From contig CAYWYJ010000030.1 of NCBI GenBank assembly GCA_964462635.1, positions 1 through 36,811 on the forward strand: a stretch of 36,811 nt of DNA. Reading direction: 5' to 3'. This stretch comes from JBFMAI01 sp964462635. Its GTDB lineage: Bacteria > Planctomycetota > Phycisphaerae > UBA1845 > Fen-1342. The translations under genes were made by a program, and so were the position numbers. The notes under the pieces are model-generated. The model ran no database searches and was not told where the DNA came from. It was given only the letters and a program-made list of their open reading frames with translations. This document shows, in pieces, positions 8,312-16,418 of the stretch (positions are counted from its first letter, which is position 1; each line of letters starts with the position of its first letter).

Positions 8312-8316
8312 ATAGT
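8287..8316 (+). promoter_or_regulatory. Possible promoter at the right end of element B
   Basis: TTGGCG (8287-8292) and TATAGT (8311-8316) are 18 bases apart and point at the lipoprotein gene starting at 8369. The -10 hexamer matches 5 of 6; the -35 is weak and lies within the repeat. The second copy of the element has no such -10 at its border. Confidence 0.33.
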
Positions 8317-8368
8317 CCGTCCCGTACCACGGCCGGCGCGGCGCGGCGGACCGGCCGGGGAGGCGACC

Positions 8369-9187
8369 ATGAATCGGATTGCTCTCTGTGCGATGTTCGG
8401 CCTGCTCGCGGCCCTGTCCGCGTGCGCCCCTCCCGCCGCTCAGAGCGACACCGAGTTCCAGCTTCGCAAGGTGGAGCAGGAGCGCGACAGCCTGCGGCTG
8501 CGGCTGAGCAGTGAGCAGGCGCGGTCCACCGCGTTGGAGCAACGCCTCGACACCGAGCAGCAGCAATCGGGTGCCGCCCGGGCCGAAGCCGGCCGACTGC
8601 GCGAACAGATCGACAAGCTGAACCAGCACACCCAGGAACTCCTCGCCGCCCTGGAGCGCATTCGGCAGCGTGAGCTCACCCGGCCCGCGGTCCCGGCTTC
8701 GCCACTGCCACCCGCGGCGGACGAGGCCCTTCAGGCCCTGGCCACGCGGCTGGCCGGTCGTGTGTGGTACGAGCGTGACCGCGGCGCGGTGAGCTTCGCC
8801 AACGACCGGCTGTTCGATTCGGGCAGTGATGCCGTCCGCCCGGATGCCCTGGCCAGCTTGCGCGAGCTGGCCGCCGTCCTGGACGGCCCCGAGCTGGCCG
8901 ACTACGAAGTCATCATCATCGGCCACACCGACGCGACGCCGATCACACGTCCCGAAACGCTCGCGCGGCACGCCAGCAACTGGCACTTGTCCGTCCACCG
9001 CGCCATCGCGGTCAAGGACGTGCTCGCCCAAGCCGGGTTCCCGGCCGCGCGACTCGGGGTGATGGGCTACGGGGACCAGCGTCCCATCAGCGACGACCCC
9101 GCGCGCAACCGCCGCGTCGAGGTCTTCATCGTCCGGAAAGGGGGCGTGCAACCGTTCGACCCGATCCGGCCGACTGAGCGGCGCTGA
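8369..9187 (+). CDS. OmpA/MotB-family outer-membrane lipoprotein
   Basis: 272 residues. The N-terminus (MNRIALCAMFGLLAALSAC) is a lipoprotein signal with a cleavage box ending LSAC, so the mature protein is lipid-anchored. Residues about 28-110 are a charged coiled coil rich in Glu, Gln and Arg. The C-terminal half is an OmpA-like peptidoglycan-binding domain: LFDSGSDAVRP, IIIGHTDATPI, a segment with NWHLSVHRAIAV, then RLGVMGYGDQRPI and NRRVEVFIV. It probably links an envelope membrane to peptidoglycan. GGGGAGG precedes the ATG by about 6 bases. Starts further upstream (from 8210) would only translate the palindromic element, so they are rejected. It converges with neuC. Confidence 0.88.
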   Translation: MNRIALCAMFGLLAALSACAPPAAQSDTEFQLRKVEQERDSLRLRLSSEQARSTALEQRLDTEQQQSGAARAEAGRLREQIDKLNQHTQELLAALERIRQRELTRPAVPASPLPPAADEALQALATRLAGRVWYERDRGAVSFANDRLFDSGSDAVRPDALASLRELAAVLDGPELADYEVIIIGHTDATPITRPETLARHASNWHLSVHRAIAVKDVLAQAGFPAARLGVMGYGDQRPISDDPARNRRVEVFIVRKGGVQPFDPIRPTERR

Positions 9188-9222
9188 GCCGCCGCGCGAC
9201 GCACGCCATGTGGTACGGGGGG

Positions 9223-10494
9223 TCAGTATGTGATCGCTTTGCTGAGCAGTCCGCGAACCCGCAGCGATGCCAGCAACCGGGCGATGCGCCGGCCGGCCCG
9301 CCCGTCGCCGTAGGGCGTCCGCCCACCCGCCCGCGGCCGCAACTGCAACGCCCGCGCCAGCCCGCGCCGAATTGCCGTCAAGCCCTCCCCCACGTGGACG
9401 ATCGACCGCCCGCCGGCCAGGCGCCCGACCTGCCGGCCGCCGACATTGACCGCGGGCGTCCCCGCGAACGGTGCCTCGATGATCCCGCTGGACGAGTTGC
9501 CGATCAGCACGGCCGCGTCGAGCAGCGCTTGCAGGTACTCGTCGCGCGCGAGCGATCGCGCGACCCGCACGTCCGTCGCCGGGCTCTGACGTTGGTGCCG
9601 CTCAATCGCGTCGAGCACCCCGGTGTGGCCCCGGTCCGTGTTGGGAAACAGGATGACACGCCGCAGGCCCCGCTCGGCCGTCGCCGTGAGAATGTGCTCC
9701 ATCGTCCGGCGTTCGACGGCGGCGGGCCGCCCCCAGGCGTGGTAGATGACCAACGCGGTCGGCCGCGCGCTTGCGTCCCCGGGCGGATGCGATCGCGCAC
9801 CAAATGTCCGTGCGTGATTCGGCGGCGCACACGGGGAGGGCGAGCCTCCCGGCGAGCCGCGGCTCGCCAGGAGCCGCGCCCTCCCGCGCCGCGTGTTCGC
9901 GCGCGGTGGTTGAGTCCGACGCTCCATCACCTCGCGCAGTTCGTCGAGTCCGGGTGCCCCGACGACGTGGACGCGGCGCGGGTCCTCGCCGAGCCGGACG
10001 ATGCGCCGGGCGGCGTCGCGCGTCGCCGCCAGGTGCAGGTGCGCCAGCTTGGTAATCGCGTGCCGCAGTAAATCGTCGAAATCCCCCGGCGCCACGTCGC
10101 CGCCGTGAATGTGGGCCAGCAAACGCCCGGTCGTGACGGCGGCCAACGCCCCGGCCATCGCTTCGATCCGGTCTCCCAGCACGAGCACGACATCGGAACG
10201 CGCCCGCTCCACGGCCCGCGCGATGCCCGCCACGCCGCGGGCCAGCCCTTCGGCCTGGTCGGTCGGCGAATCGTCGCCGGACTGCATGGGCACGCGGGCC
10301 GCGATCGGCCAACCGTCACGTTCGATCTGGCCCACGGTGCGGCCGAAGCGCGGCAGCAGGTGAATGCCGGTGACCACCACTTGGAGTTCGAGCCGTGGGT
10401 GAACGTGAATGGCTCGCAGGGTCGACGTCAGCAGCCCGTATTCCGCCCGCGTCCCGGTGACCACCGCCACCCGTCGCCGCCCTCGCTGCGTCAT
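9223..10494 (-). CDS. neuC: UDP-N-acetylglucosamine 2-epimerase (NeuC type) with an in-frame repeat insertion
   Basis: 423 residues. Hydrolysing NeuC enzymes convert UDP-GlcNAc to ManNAc plus UDP, the first step towards sialic acid. Visible signatures are VVTGTRAEYGLL (11-22), DVVLVLGDRIEAM (101-113), AHIHGGDV (127-134), VVGAPGLDELREV (177-189), LFPNTDRGHTGVLDAIE (282-298) and IGNSSSGIIEAP (331-342). Between the two halves, residues about 203-221 are encoded by a palindromic repeat (9834-9885), and about 55 residues separate the conserved blocks where I would expect roughly half as many. The usual His-Pro at the start of the second domain reads YHAWG. ATG at 10494 is five bases past the neuB stop codon. 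Function depends on the insert being tolerated. Confidence 0.87.
   Translation of the reverse strand: MTQRGRRRVAVVTGTRAEYGLLTSTLRAIHVHPRLELQVVVTGIHLLPRFGRTVGQIERDGWPIAARVPMQSGDDSPTDQAEGLARGVAGIARAVERARSDVVLVLGDRIEAMAGALAAVTTGRLLAHIHGGDVAPGDFDDLLRHAITKLAHLHLAATRDAARRIVRLGEDPRRVHVVGAPGLDELREVMERRTQPPRANTRRGRARLLASRGSPGGSPSPCAPPNHARTFGARSHPPGDASARPTALVIYHAWGRPAAVERRTMEHILTATAERGLRRVILFPNTDRGHTGVLDAIERHQRQSPATDVRVARSLARDEYLQALLDAAVLIGNSSSGIIEAPFAGTPAVNVGGRQVGRLAGGRSIVHVGEGLTAIRRGLARALQLRPRAGGRTPYGDGRAGRRIARLLASLRVRGLLSKAITY
9834..9885. repeat. 52-bp palindromic repeat family A, inside neuC
   Basis: GGGAGGGCGAG at one end mirrors the terminal CGCCCTCCC, and GCGAGCCGCGGCTCGC at the centre (9852-9867) is a perfect palindrome. 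The element lies within the neuC reading frame and is translated without a stop. A similar copy of the same length is at 28225-28276 and a half copy is at 61-89. Confidence 0.88.
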
Positions 10495-10499
10495 CCCGC

Positions 10500-11573
10500 T
10501 CACCGAACCATGTCCCAGGTGAGCACGGTGTCGGCGGCGATGTCCACCGTGGCCAGCCGCCCCGACAGCGTCTCCAGCCACTCCGGGCCGATGCCCCCGC
10601 CCGGTCGCTTCACGGTGAGCATGTCGCCGGTCAAGGCCGTGCCGGCGGGGATCGGCCGCGCCGCGACCACGCTCTTCCGCGCGACGGCCCGCACTTCCGC
10701 CTCGATGTCCGTCATGCCGAGGTCCCCGGTCCCCAGCGCCGCGTCCGCCGCCCGGGCCTGCCGCACATACGTCCGCAATTCGTCGGGGGTGAGCGACATG
10801 GCGTGGTCAGGGCCCGGTCGCTCGCGGTCCAAAGTGAAGTGCTTTTCGAGCACGCAAGCGCCGGCGGCGACGGCCCAGGCGGCAATGTCCGTCGAGCGCG
10901 TGTGGTCGCTGAAGCCGCACGGCACGCCGGTCACACGCTGCAATGTGCAAATGGCCCGCAGGTTCGCCGCCTCCACCGGCGCCGGATAACCGCTGATGCA
11001 GTGCAGGAGGATCGTCCGCGTCCCGGCCCCCCAGATGCGCAGCCGTTCCACGGCGGTCACGATCTCCTCGGCGGTGGACGCCCCCGTCGAGAGGACCAGC
11101 GGCAGCCCGGTCAGCACCGCGCGACGCTGGAGCGGCGCGTTGGTCAGATCGCCGGACGCGATCTTGATCGCCGGCACCCCCAGCTTCACCAGCCGGTCCA
11201 CGTCGGGCACGCTGAACGGCGTGGCCAGGAAACCGATGTCGCGCTGCCGGCAATGTGCGGCAACGCGTGCGAAGTCGGCGTCACTCAGTTCGAGCCGCTC
11301 CAGCAGCTCCCGTTGCGTCGCGACACCGCCGGTCTGTTGATACGACGCCACCCGCGCCGTGGCCGTCGCCAGCTCCTCGGCGCGAAACACCTGGAACTTC
11401 ACGGCGTCAGCGCCGGCCGCCACTGCCGCGTCCACCAGCTCCAGCGCCGTGGTCACCGAGCCGTCATGGTTCACGCCCGCCTCGGCGATGACGAACGCCG
11501 GCTGGCGGTAGCCCACGCAGTGCGGGCCGATCTGGACGGCCGTGTTAACTTGAGCGGACGAAACCGATTTCAT
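10500..11573 (-). CDS. neuB: N-acetylneuraminate (nonulosonate) synthase
   Basis: 357 residues. NeuB condenses ManNAc, or a related sugar, with phosphoenolpyruvate to make a nine-carbon nonulosonic acid. The TIM-barrel part shows FVIAEAGVNHDGS (about 28-40), DAVKFQVFRAEEL, IGFLATPFSV, IKIASGDLTN, LVLSTGAST, LLHCISGYPAPV, GFSDHTRS and LEKHFTLDRERPGPDHAMS. The last 70 residues form the antifreeze-like SAF domain (ARKSVVAARPIPAGTALTGD). All main motifs and the length match the family; which nonulosonate is made (Neu5Ac, legionaminate or similar) cannot be told, though the neighbouring NeuC favours a ManNAc route. The 5' end overlaps neuA by 29 bases. Confidence 0.93.
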   Translation of the reverse strand: MKSVSSAQVNTAVQIGPHCVGYRQPAFVIAEAGVNHDGSVTTALELVDAAVAAGADAVKFQVFRAEELATATARVASYQQTGGVATQRELLERLELSDADFARVAAHCRQRDIGFLATPFSVPDVDRLVKLGVPAIKIASGDLTNAPLQRRAVLTGLPLVLSTGASTAEEIVTAVERLRIWGAGTRTILLHCISGYPAPVEAANLRAICTLQRVTGVPCGFSDHTRSTDIAAWAVAAGACVLEKHFTLDRERPGPDHAMSLTPDELRTYVRQARAADAALGTGDLGMTDIEAEVRAVARKSVVAARPIPAGTALTGDMLTVKRPGGGIGPEWLETLSGRLATVDIAADTVLTWDMVR

Positions 11574-12255
11574 GATCGGGTTGGACCTCCCTCGCGGCCG
11601 GGCCCGAGGTGGGGCCGCGTGCGAGCAGGAACTCCGCCAACGCCAGGTCGTCGCGGGTGTCGATGTCCACGCCGCGCGTCGCGGGCATGACGTACGCGAC
11701 GGGGGTCGCGGGGCGTCCCGCGACGTAGTGCGCCCACGGATGAATGTAAATGGCGCCGTTCAGACGATAGACCGTCTGCGCACCCTGCCAGCGCTCGAAG
11801 CCCCCGTCGGACTTCACCAGGCCCAGCCACGATTGCGGCGCCACGGGGCTGAGCGAGTACACCTCGCAGGGCGCGTGTTCCCGGAACAGCGCCCACGCGG
11901 CCCGGATGTCCTCCGCGGTACGCAGCGGCGACGTCGGCTGAAGCACCATCACGGCGTCATAGCGCTCCCCGCGCCGGGTCAGCACGTCGAGCAGGAACAA
12001 GTTCGAGTCGCGCGTCGGGGTGTCGTCGGCGGCCAAGGCGGCCGGGCGCAGCGCCGGGCACTCAACCCCCGCCGCCTGCCCCGCCGCCGCGATCCGCGGG
12101 CAATCCGTGTTCACGTACACAGCGGACAACACCCCGCTGTCGACGGCTGCGGTGCAGGTGTGCGCCAGCAGCGGCCGTCCGGCCAGCGGGAGCAGCGCCT
12201 TGCCCGGAAGCCGCTTCGACCCGGCGCGCGCCGGGATGATCCCCACAACCGTCAC
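11545..12255 (-). CDS. neuA: Acylneuraminate cytidylyltransferase (CMP-sialate synthetase)
   Basis: 236 residues. It activates the nonulosonic acid made by NeuB as its CMP derivative, ready for a glycosyltransferase. The N-terminal nucleotide-binding motif IIPARAGSKRLPGKAL (6-21) is canonical. VMVLQPTSPLRTAEDI, LNGAIYI and a C-terminal GVDIDTRDDLALAE follow as in the family. GTG at 12255 is preceded by GGAG at about nine bases. The gene overlaps neuB and lies 38 bases after the TrkH-like gene on the same strand, so it is probably transcribed with mutS and the TrkH-like gene, at least in part. No sialyltransferase is seen in the window. Confidence 0.92.
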   Translation of the reverse strand: MTVVGIIPARAGSKRLPGKALLPLAGRPLLAHTCTAAVDSGVLSAVYVNTDCPRIAAAGQAAGVECPALRPAALAADDTPTRDSNLFLLDVLTRRGERYDAVMVLQPTSPLRTAEDIRAAWALFREHAPCEVYSLSPVAPQSWLGLVKSDGGFERWQGAQTVYRLNGAIYIHPWAHYVAGRPATPVAYVMPATRGVDIDTRDDLALAEFLLARGPTSGPAAREVQPDHEIGFVRSS

Positions 12256-12293
12256 GGGCGGACTCCAGCGGGAACGGCGTGGACGGCGCCCGG

Positions 12294-13610
12294 TCAGATC
12301 GTGGCCGGCCCGTCCGGCGGGCGCGCGTCAGTGGCCCCGGCGCGGCCGAGCATCAGCACGGGCAGCACGCGGCCGATAAACATTGCGGCCATGAGCCACG
12401 CCATCCCGTACATGTACACATCGACCGGCTGACCAATCCCACTGGAGAGGGTTACACCGGTAAGTTGCCGGGTGAGGCCGGTGGTGAGACCGGCGCCGCA
12501 CGTCGCGGACGCGGCTTCCAACAGAGCGTCGCCGAGGGTGGGTGGCGACTGGTAGGGTGACCCGATCTGTGCCTCGATCACAAACAACCCCAATACGACG
12601 ATTAGGAGTAGTGCGCCGAGGGCCCCGGCCAGAGCGAACGCTCGGGTAGCCGAGGGCCATCCGGTACCGCTCCCACGCCCGCTGCGCAGGCTTCCCAGAA
12701 TCGCCAACAGCGTCAGCCAGCGCAACCCGCCACCCGCGTTTCCGCCGAACCCCCCAACGAATACGTCGATTGCCAGCACGAGCTTGGTTCCCTCGCCGAC
12801 CGCTCGATCGCCGAGCGGCTCGATGGGCAGCCCGGCCCCCGCCCCCGCGACCACCTGGGTGAGTACCCTTGCAAACCGCGTGGGCACGGATTGGTTCGTC
12901 AGGCGGGTATCCGCGCTCGTCTCCCCCCGTGGTCCCCCGCGAGGAACTTCCAGGGTGACGACAGTCGCCGCGCTGGCAACGAGGAACACGACGTAGCCGC
13001 CCAGGGCCCACACCACGCGCTGGCGACGAAACACACGCTGTCCTCCCAGCAACCACACCGGCCATCCCAAGGCCCCGACCCAGGCGAGGACCGCGTACAG
13101 CTCGTGGTGCCGTTCCGCCGCCGCTCCCCGCAGCCACCCCAGCGAGGCGAAGGCCGCGACCGCGTTGAAGGCGGCGTCATTGGCGCTCAATCCGCCCCGC
13201 GCCCGCTCTACGCCGGCGGCCACCACGGCAGCGCCCAGCAACCCGATCACGAAGACCAGGAGCATCCGTCGCATCGTCGGCAGCAGGGGGGCAAGGTCCG
13301 GCCGCCCGCGTGCGAGCGCTTGCCGGGCCGCCGCCAGATACAGCGCCGCCCCTGCCACACCCAGCCCCGTCAGCACCCAGCCGCCCAGCGGCGTGTAGTC
13401 CTTTTCCAAGTTGTAGGTGAGCAGGCCCACACCCGCCGCCGCGCTTAGCACGTCAAACGCCGTCTGCCACCGCGGCCGTTCCCCGTACGAATGGCGATCG
13501 CGCTCGGACAGCCGCAGGCAGGCGTCGGGGTACAACAGCAAGCTGCCGCCGGCGGTCAACCCCGCCAGCGCCAGCGGCAACCACAAGGCCGGGTGGGTCC
13601 ACCGCCTCAT
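12294..13610 (-). CDS. TrkH/KtrB-like potassium transporter membrane subunit, divergent
   Basis: 438 residues with about ten hydrophobic helices. The repeated pore-loop pattern of the Trk/Ktr/HKT superfamily can be made out: DAAFNAVAAFASLGW, FVGGFGGNAGGG (compare the G-G-x-x-G-S-T-A-G-G loop), ALLEAASATCGAGLTTG (compare S-A-x-x-x-x-G-L-[ST]-T) and a late GRVLPVLMLGRAG resembling G-R-x-G-P-x-x-x. Family members import K+ with a cytosolic RCK-domain partner, which is not encoded nearby. ATG at 13610 overlaps the mutS stop codon as ATGA, implying translational coupling. The loops are unusual, so I regard the family call as likely and the transported ion as unproven. Confidence 0.68.
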   Translation of the reverse strand: MRRWTHPALWLPLALAGLTAGGSLLLYPDACLRLSERDRHSYGERPRWQTAFDVLSAAAGVGLLTYNLEKDYTPLGGWVLTGLGVAGAALYLAAARQALARGRPDLAPLLPTMRRMLLVFVIGLLGAAVVAAGVERARGGLSANDAAFNAVAAFASLGWLRGAAAERHHELYAVLAWVGALGWPVWLLGGQRVFRRQRVVWALGGYVVFLVASAATVVTLEVPRGGPRGETSADTRLTNQSVPTRFARVLTQVVAGAGAGLPIEPLGDRAVGEGTKLVLAIDVFVGGFGGNAGGGLRWLTLLAILGSLRSGRGSGTGWPSATRAFALAGALGALLLIVVLGLFVIEAQIGSPYQSPPTLGDALLEAASATCGAGLTTGLTRQLTGVTLSSGIGQPVDVYMYGMAWLMAAMFIGRVLPVLMLGRAGATDARPPDGPATI

Positions 13611-16270
13611 GACGACGCACCGGCGGACGGTTGTTCCACCCCCAGCATCCGGCGCCACGCGCGGATCAACTCCTGCGCCTTGGTCGGATCGCACGCGGCC
13701 AGGTCGAGTTCGCGCAGCTCACGCACAACGCGCTCCTCCGGCTCTTCGAACAGGCGGAGCTGCCGCTGCCGGCGGCGCTGGACGGCGGCCAGCACCGGCC
13801 GGTGCGACTCACGCGAGAATGTCTTCTCCAATTCGTTCAGCACCGCGTTGGCCCGCTCCAGTACGCCACGCGGTACGCCCGCCAGCCGGGCCACGTGCAG
13901 TCCGTAACTCCGGCCGGCCGCCCCCGGCACGATGCGGTGCAGGAACACCACCTGGTCCTCGTACTCGCGCACCGCCACGTTCAGATTGAACACGGGGTCC
14001 AGCAATTCGCCCAGTTCCGTAAGCTCGTGGTAGTGCGTCGCAAACAGCGTGCGGCAGCCGCAGCGCAGGGCCAGGTGCTCCGTGATCGCCCAGGCCAGCG
14101 CCACCCCGTCGAACGTGCTCGTCCCGCGGCCGACCTCATCGAGAATGACCAGGCTGGCGGCGGTCGCCGCGTGCAGGATGTTGGCGGTTTCCAGCATTTC
14201 CACCATGAACGTGGATTGCCCGCGGGCCAGCTCGTCGCTGGCCCCGACGCGCGTGAAGATGCGGTCCACCGGCCCCAGCCGAAACGACTCCGCCGGCACC
14301 CAACACCCGCAATGCGCCAGCAGCGTCAGCAGTGCGACCTGCCGGATGTACGTGCTCTTGCCCGCCATGTTCGGCCCGGTGATGAGGGCCAGGGACGCGC
14401 GGCCGGCGACCAGGTCGGCGTCGTTGGCCACGAAGTCGGCCCCCAGCGTCTGTTCGAGCACGGGATGCCGACCGCCACGCAGCACCAACACCGGCTCCGC
14501 GACGAACTCGGGGCGGCGGTAGCCGCGTTCGGCGGCCAGCTCGGCCCACCCGGCCAGCACATCCAGACGGGCCAGCGTCGCCGCGACGCGCTGCAAGGCC
14601 GGGATGTGCCCGCACATTTCGTCGCGCAGCGCGATGAACAGCTCGTATTCCAACTCTTTGGCCCGGGCCTCCGACGCCAGCGCCTCCCCCTCGTACCGCT
14701 TCAGCTCGTCGGTGATGTAGCGCTCGGCGTTCTTCATCGTCTGCTTGCGCACGTAGTCGGCGGGGACGCGGCTGCTGTGCGTGTGGGTGACTTCGATGTA
14801 GAAGCCGAAGACGCGGTTGAACGCCACCTTGAGCGACGGAATGCCCGTCCGCTGCGCCTCGCGCGCCTGGTACGCCGCCAGCCACGCGGCCCCGTCGCGG
14901 CCCAGGTTGCGCAGGCGGTCGAGCTCCGCATCGACGCCGTCCGCGAAGATGCCGCCGTCCCGCAGCGCCAGCGGCGCATCGGGCCGTAACGCCGCGCGCA
15001 GCCGGTCGCCGACGGCCTCCAACCCGCCGAGCGCCTCGGCCAGCGCGGCGGCCTCCTTGCTCGGCAGGCCGCGCAGCGCCGCCCGCGGTTCGCCGAGCCG
15101 CCCGAGCCCCTCCCCCAGCATCCGCAGGTCGCGCGGGCTGGCACGCTGCACGCCGAGTCGGCCGATCACCCGCTCGATGTCGCCGAGGGCCGCGAGCTCC
15201 CGCCGAATCACCGCCCGGGCCGCGCCGTGCTCGCGCAGCGTGCCGATCAGGCCCTGGCGTCGTTGGATTTCCGCCAGGTCACGCAACGGAAAACACAACC
15301 ACTGCCGCAGAAGTCGCGCGCCCATCGGGTTGCACGTGCGGTCCACCGCGGTCAGCAGCGACCCGTCGCGGGCCCCCGTTCGCAGCGTCCGCTCCACCTC
15401 CAGCGACCGCAGCGTCGCCGGGTCCAGCGTCATGTAGTCGTCGGAGCAGCGTCGTCGCGGCGGCTCAACGTGCCGCGCGGCCCCGCACTGCGTTTCGCGG
15501 ACGTACGCCAGCAACGCGCCCGCCGCTCGCACCGCCAAATCCACGTCGCGGAACCCGAAGCCCTCCAGCGTCGCCGTCTCGTAGTGCTCGCGCAAGACTT
15601 GCGCGGCCCGCGCGGACTCGAAGTCACCCGCGGGCCGGTAGGTCACCGAAGTGTTCAGGCGGGTGCGCAGGTCTGCTTCGACCGGGTGGCGGCCGGCCGG
15701 GCTCGACTCGGGCAGCAGAACTTCCGCCGGCTCGGTCCGCCCGATCTCGTCCAGCACGCGGGCCCACGGCCCGGACTCGACCTCGAACCGGCCGGTCGCC
15801 AGCTCCAGCACCGCCAGACCGGCGTGGTCGCTCTCCGTAAGCACCGCGGCCAGGAAGTTGCTGCGTGTGCGTTCAAGCAGGGCCTCATCGGTGAGTGTCC
15901 CGGGGGTGACGACGCGGACGATTGCCCGGTCGACGACCCCCTTGGCCAGCCGCGGGTCCTCGATCTGCTCGCTGATGGCCACCCGGTGCCCCGCCGCCAC
16001 CAGCCGCGCGAGGTACGTCTCCAGCGCGTGGTGGGGGATGCCGGCCAGCGGCGTCTGCCCGCCGTCGCGACTGGTCAGGGCCAGCCCGAGCAGGCGCGCG
16101 GCCCGCTCGGCGTCGTCGTAGAACATCTCATAGAAGTCCCCCATGCGAAACAGGAGGATCGCGTCGCCCGCCTGTTGCTTCTGCTCGTGCCACTGCCGCA
16201 TCGCGGGCGTCCGCCGCGGCTCTTCCGCGGCCCCGGTCGCGGCTCCCTTCCTGCACGGTTCGCTGGCCAC
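13607..16270 (-). CDS. mutS: DNA mismatch repair protein MutS
   Basis: 887 residues, a full-length MutS. The mismatch-binding motif GDFYEMF is at residues 44-50. The connector, lever and clamp regions follow. The C-terminal ATPase has Walker A GPNMAGKSTYIRQ near residue 630, the signature STFMVEMLETANIL, Walker B LVILDEVGRGTSTFDG, and the LFATHYHEL block. It recognises mismatches on newly replicated DNA and recruits MutL. The start is GTG at 16270 without a clear ribosome-binding site; an in-frame ATG 23 codons later (MRQWHEQK) lies just before the conserved domain and is an alternative. The gene heads a minus-strand series that runs on to the TrkH-like and neuABC genes. Confidence 0.97.
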   Translation of the reverse strand: MASEPCRKGAATGAAEEPRRTPAMRQWHEQKQQAGDAILLFRMGDFYEMFYDDAERAARLLGLALTSRDGGQTPLAGIPHHALETYLARLVAAGHRVAISEQIEDPRLAKGVVDRAIVRVVTPGTLTDEALLERTRSNFLAAVLTESDHAGLAVLELATGRFEVESGPWARVLDEIGRTEPAEVLLPESSPAGRHPVEADLRTRLNTSVTYRPAGDFESARAAQVLREHYETATLEGFGFRDVDLAVRAAGALLAYVRETQCGAARHVEPPRRRCSDDYMTLDPATLRSLEVERTLRTGARDGSLLTAVDRTCNPMGARLLRQWLCFPLRDLAEIQRRQGLIGTLREHGAARAVIRRELAALGDIERVIGRLGVQRASPRDLRMLGEGLGRLGEPRAALRGLPSKEAAALAEALGGLEAVGDRLRAALRPDAPLALRDGGIFADGVDAELDRLRNLGRDGAAWLAAYQAREAQRTGIPSLKVAFNRVFGFYIEVTHTHSSRVPADYVRKQTMKNAERYITDELKRYEGEALASEARAKELEYELFIALRDEMCGHIPALQRVAATLARLDVLAGWAELAAERGYRRPEFVAEPVLVLRGGRHPVLEQTLGADFVANDADLVAGRASLALITGPNMAGKSTYIRQVALLTLLAHCGCWVPAESFRLGPVDRIFTRVGASDELARGQSTFMVEMLETANILHAATAASLVILDEVGRGTSTFDGVALAWAITEHLALRCGCRTLFATHYHELTELGELLDPVFNLNVAVREYEDQVVFLHRIVPGAAGRSYGLHVARLAGVPRGVLERANAVLNELEKTFSRESHRPVLAAVQRRRQRQLRLFEEPEERVVRELRELDLAACDPTKAQELIRAWRRMLGVEQPSAGASS

Positions 16271-16347
16271 GGCCGGAATCTAGCCGACCCGCGCGGCCGA
16301 CGAAAGGGCCGACCGCGTGGCGGGGCCAGGCCGCTTGTTTGCCGCAG

Positions 16348-16380
16348 TTGACACCCGCGGGCCGACCCTGAAGATAGGAT
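16348..16380 (+). promoter_or_regulatory. Possible galE promoter
   Basis: A perfect TTGACA lies at 16348-16353, about 66 bases before the galE start. The best -10 candidates, GATAGG (16373) and TAGGAT (16375-16380), are 19 and 21 bases downstream, longer than the ideal spacing, so the assignment is tentative. Confidence 0.42.
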
Positions 16381-16418
16381 CACCGCCACCGTTCCACCGG
16401 CGGCGTCAGGAGTTCAAC

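Noticed and set aside
7154..9151. 665-codon minus-strand frame across three plus-strand genes
   Set aside because: It spans gene boundaries, a palindromic element and three well-supported plus-strand genes.
13631..14989. 452-codon plus-strand frame opposite mutS
   Set aside because: Lies wholly antisense to a clear MutS ATPase region and has His/Arg-rich random composition.
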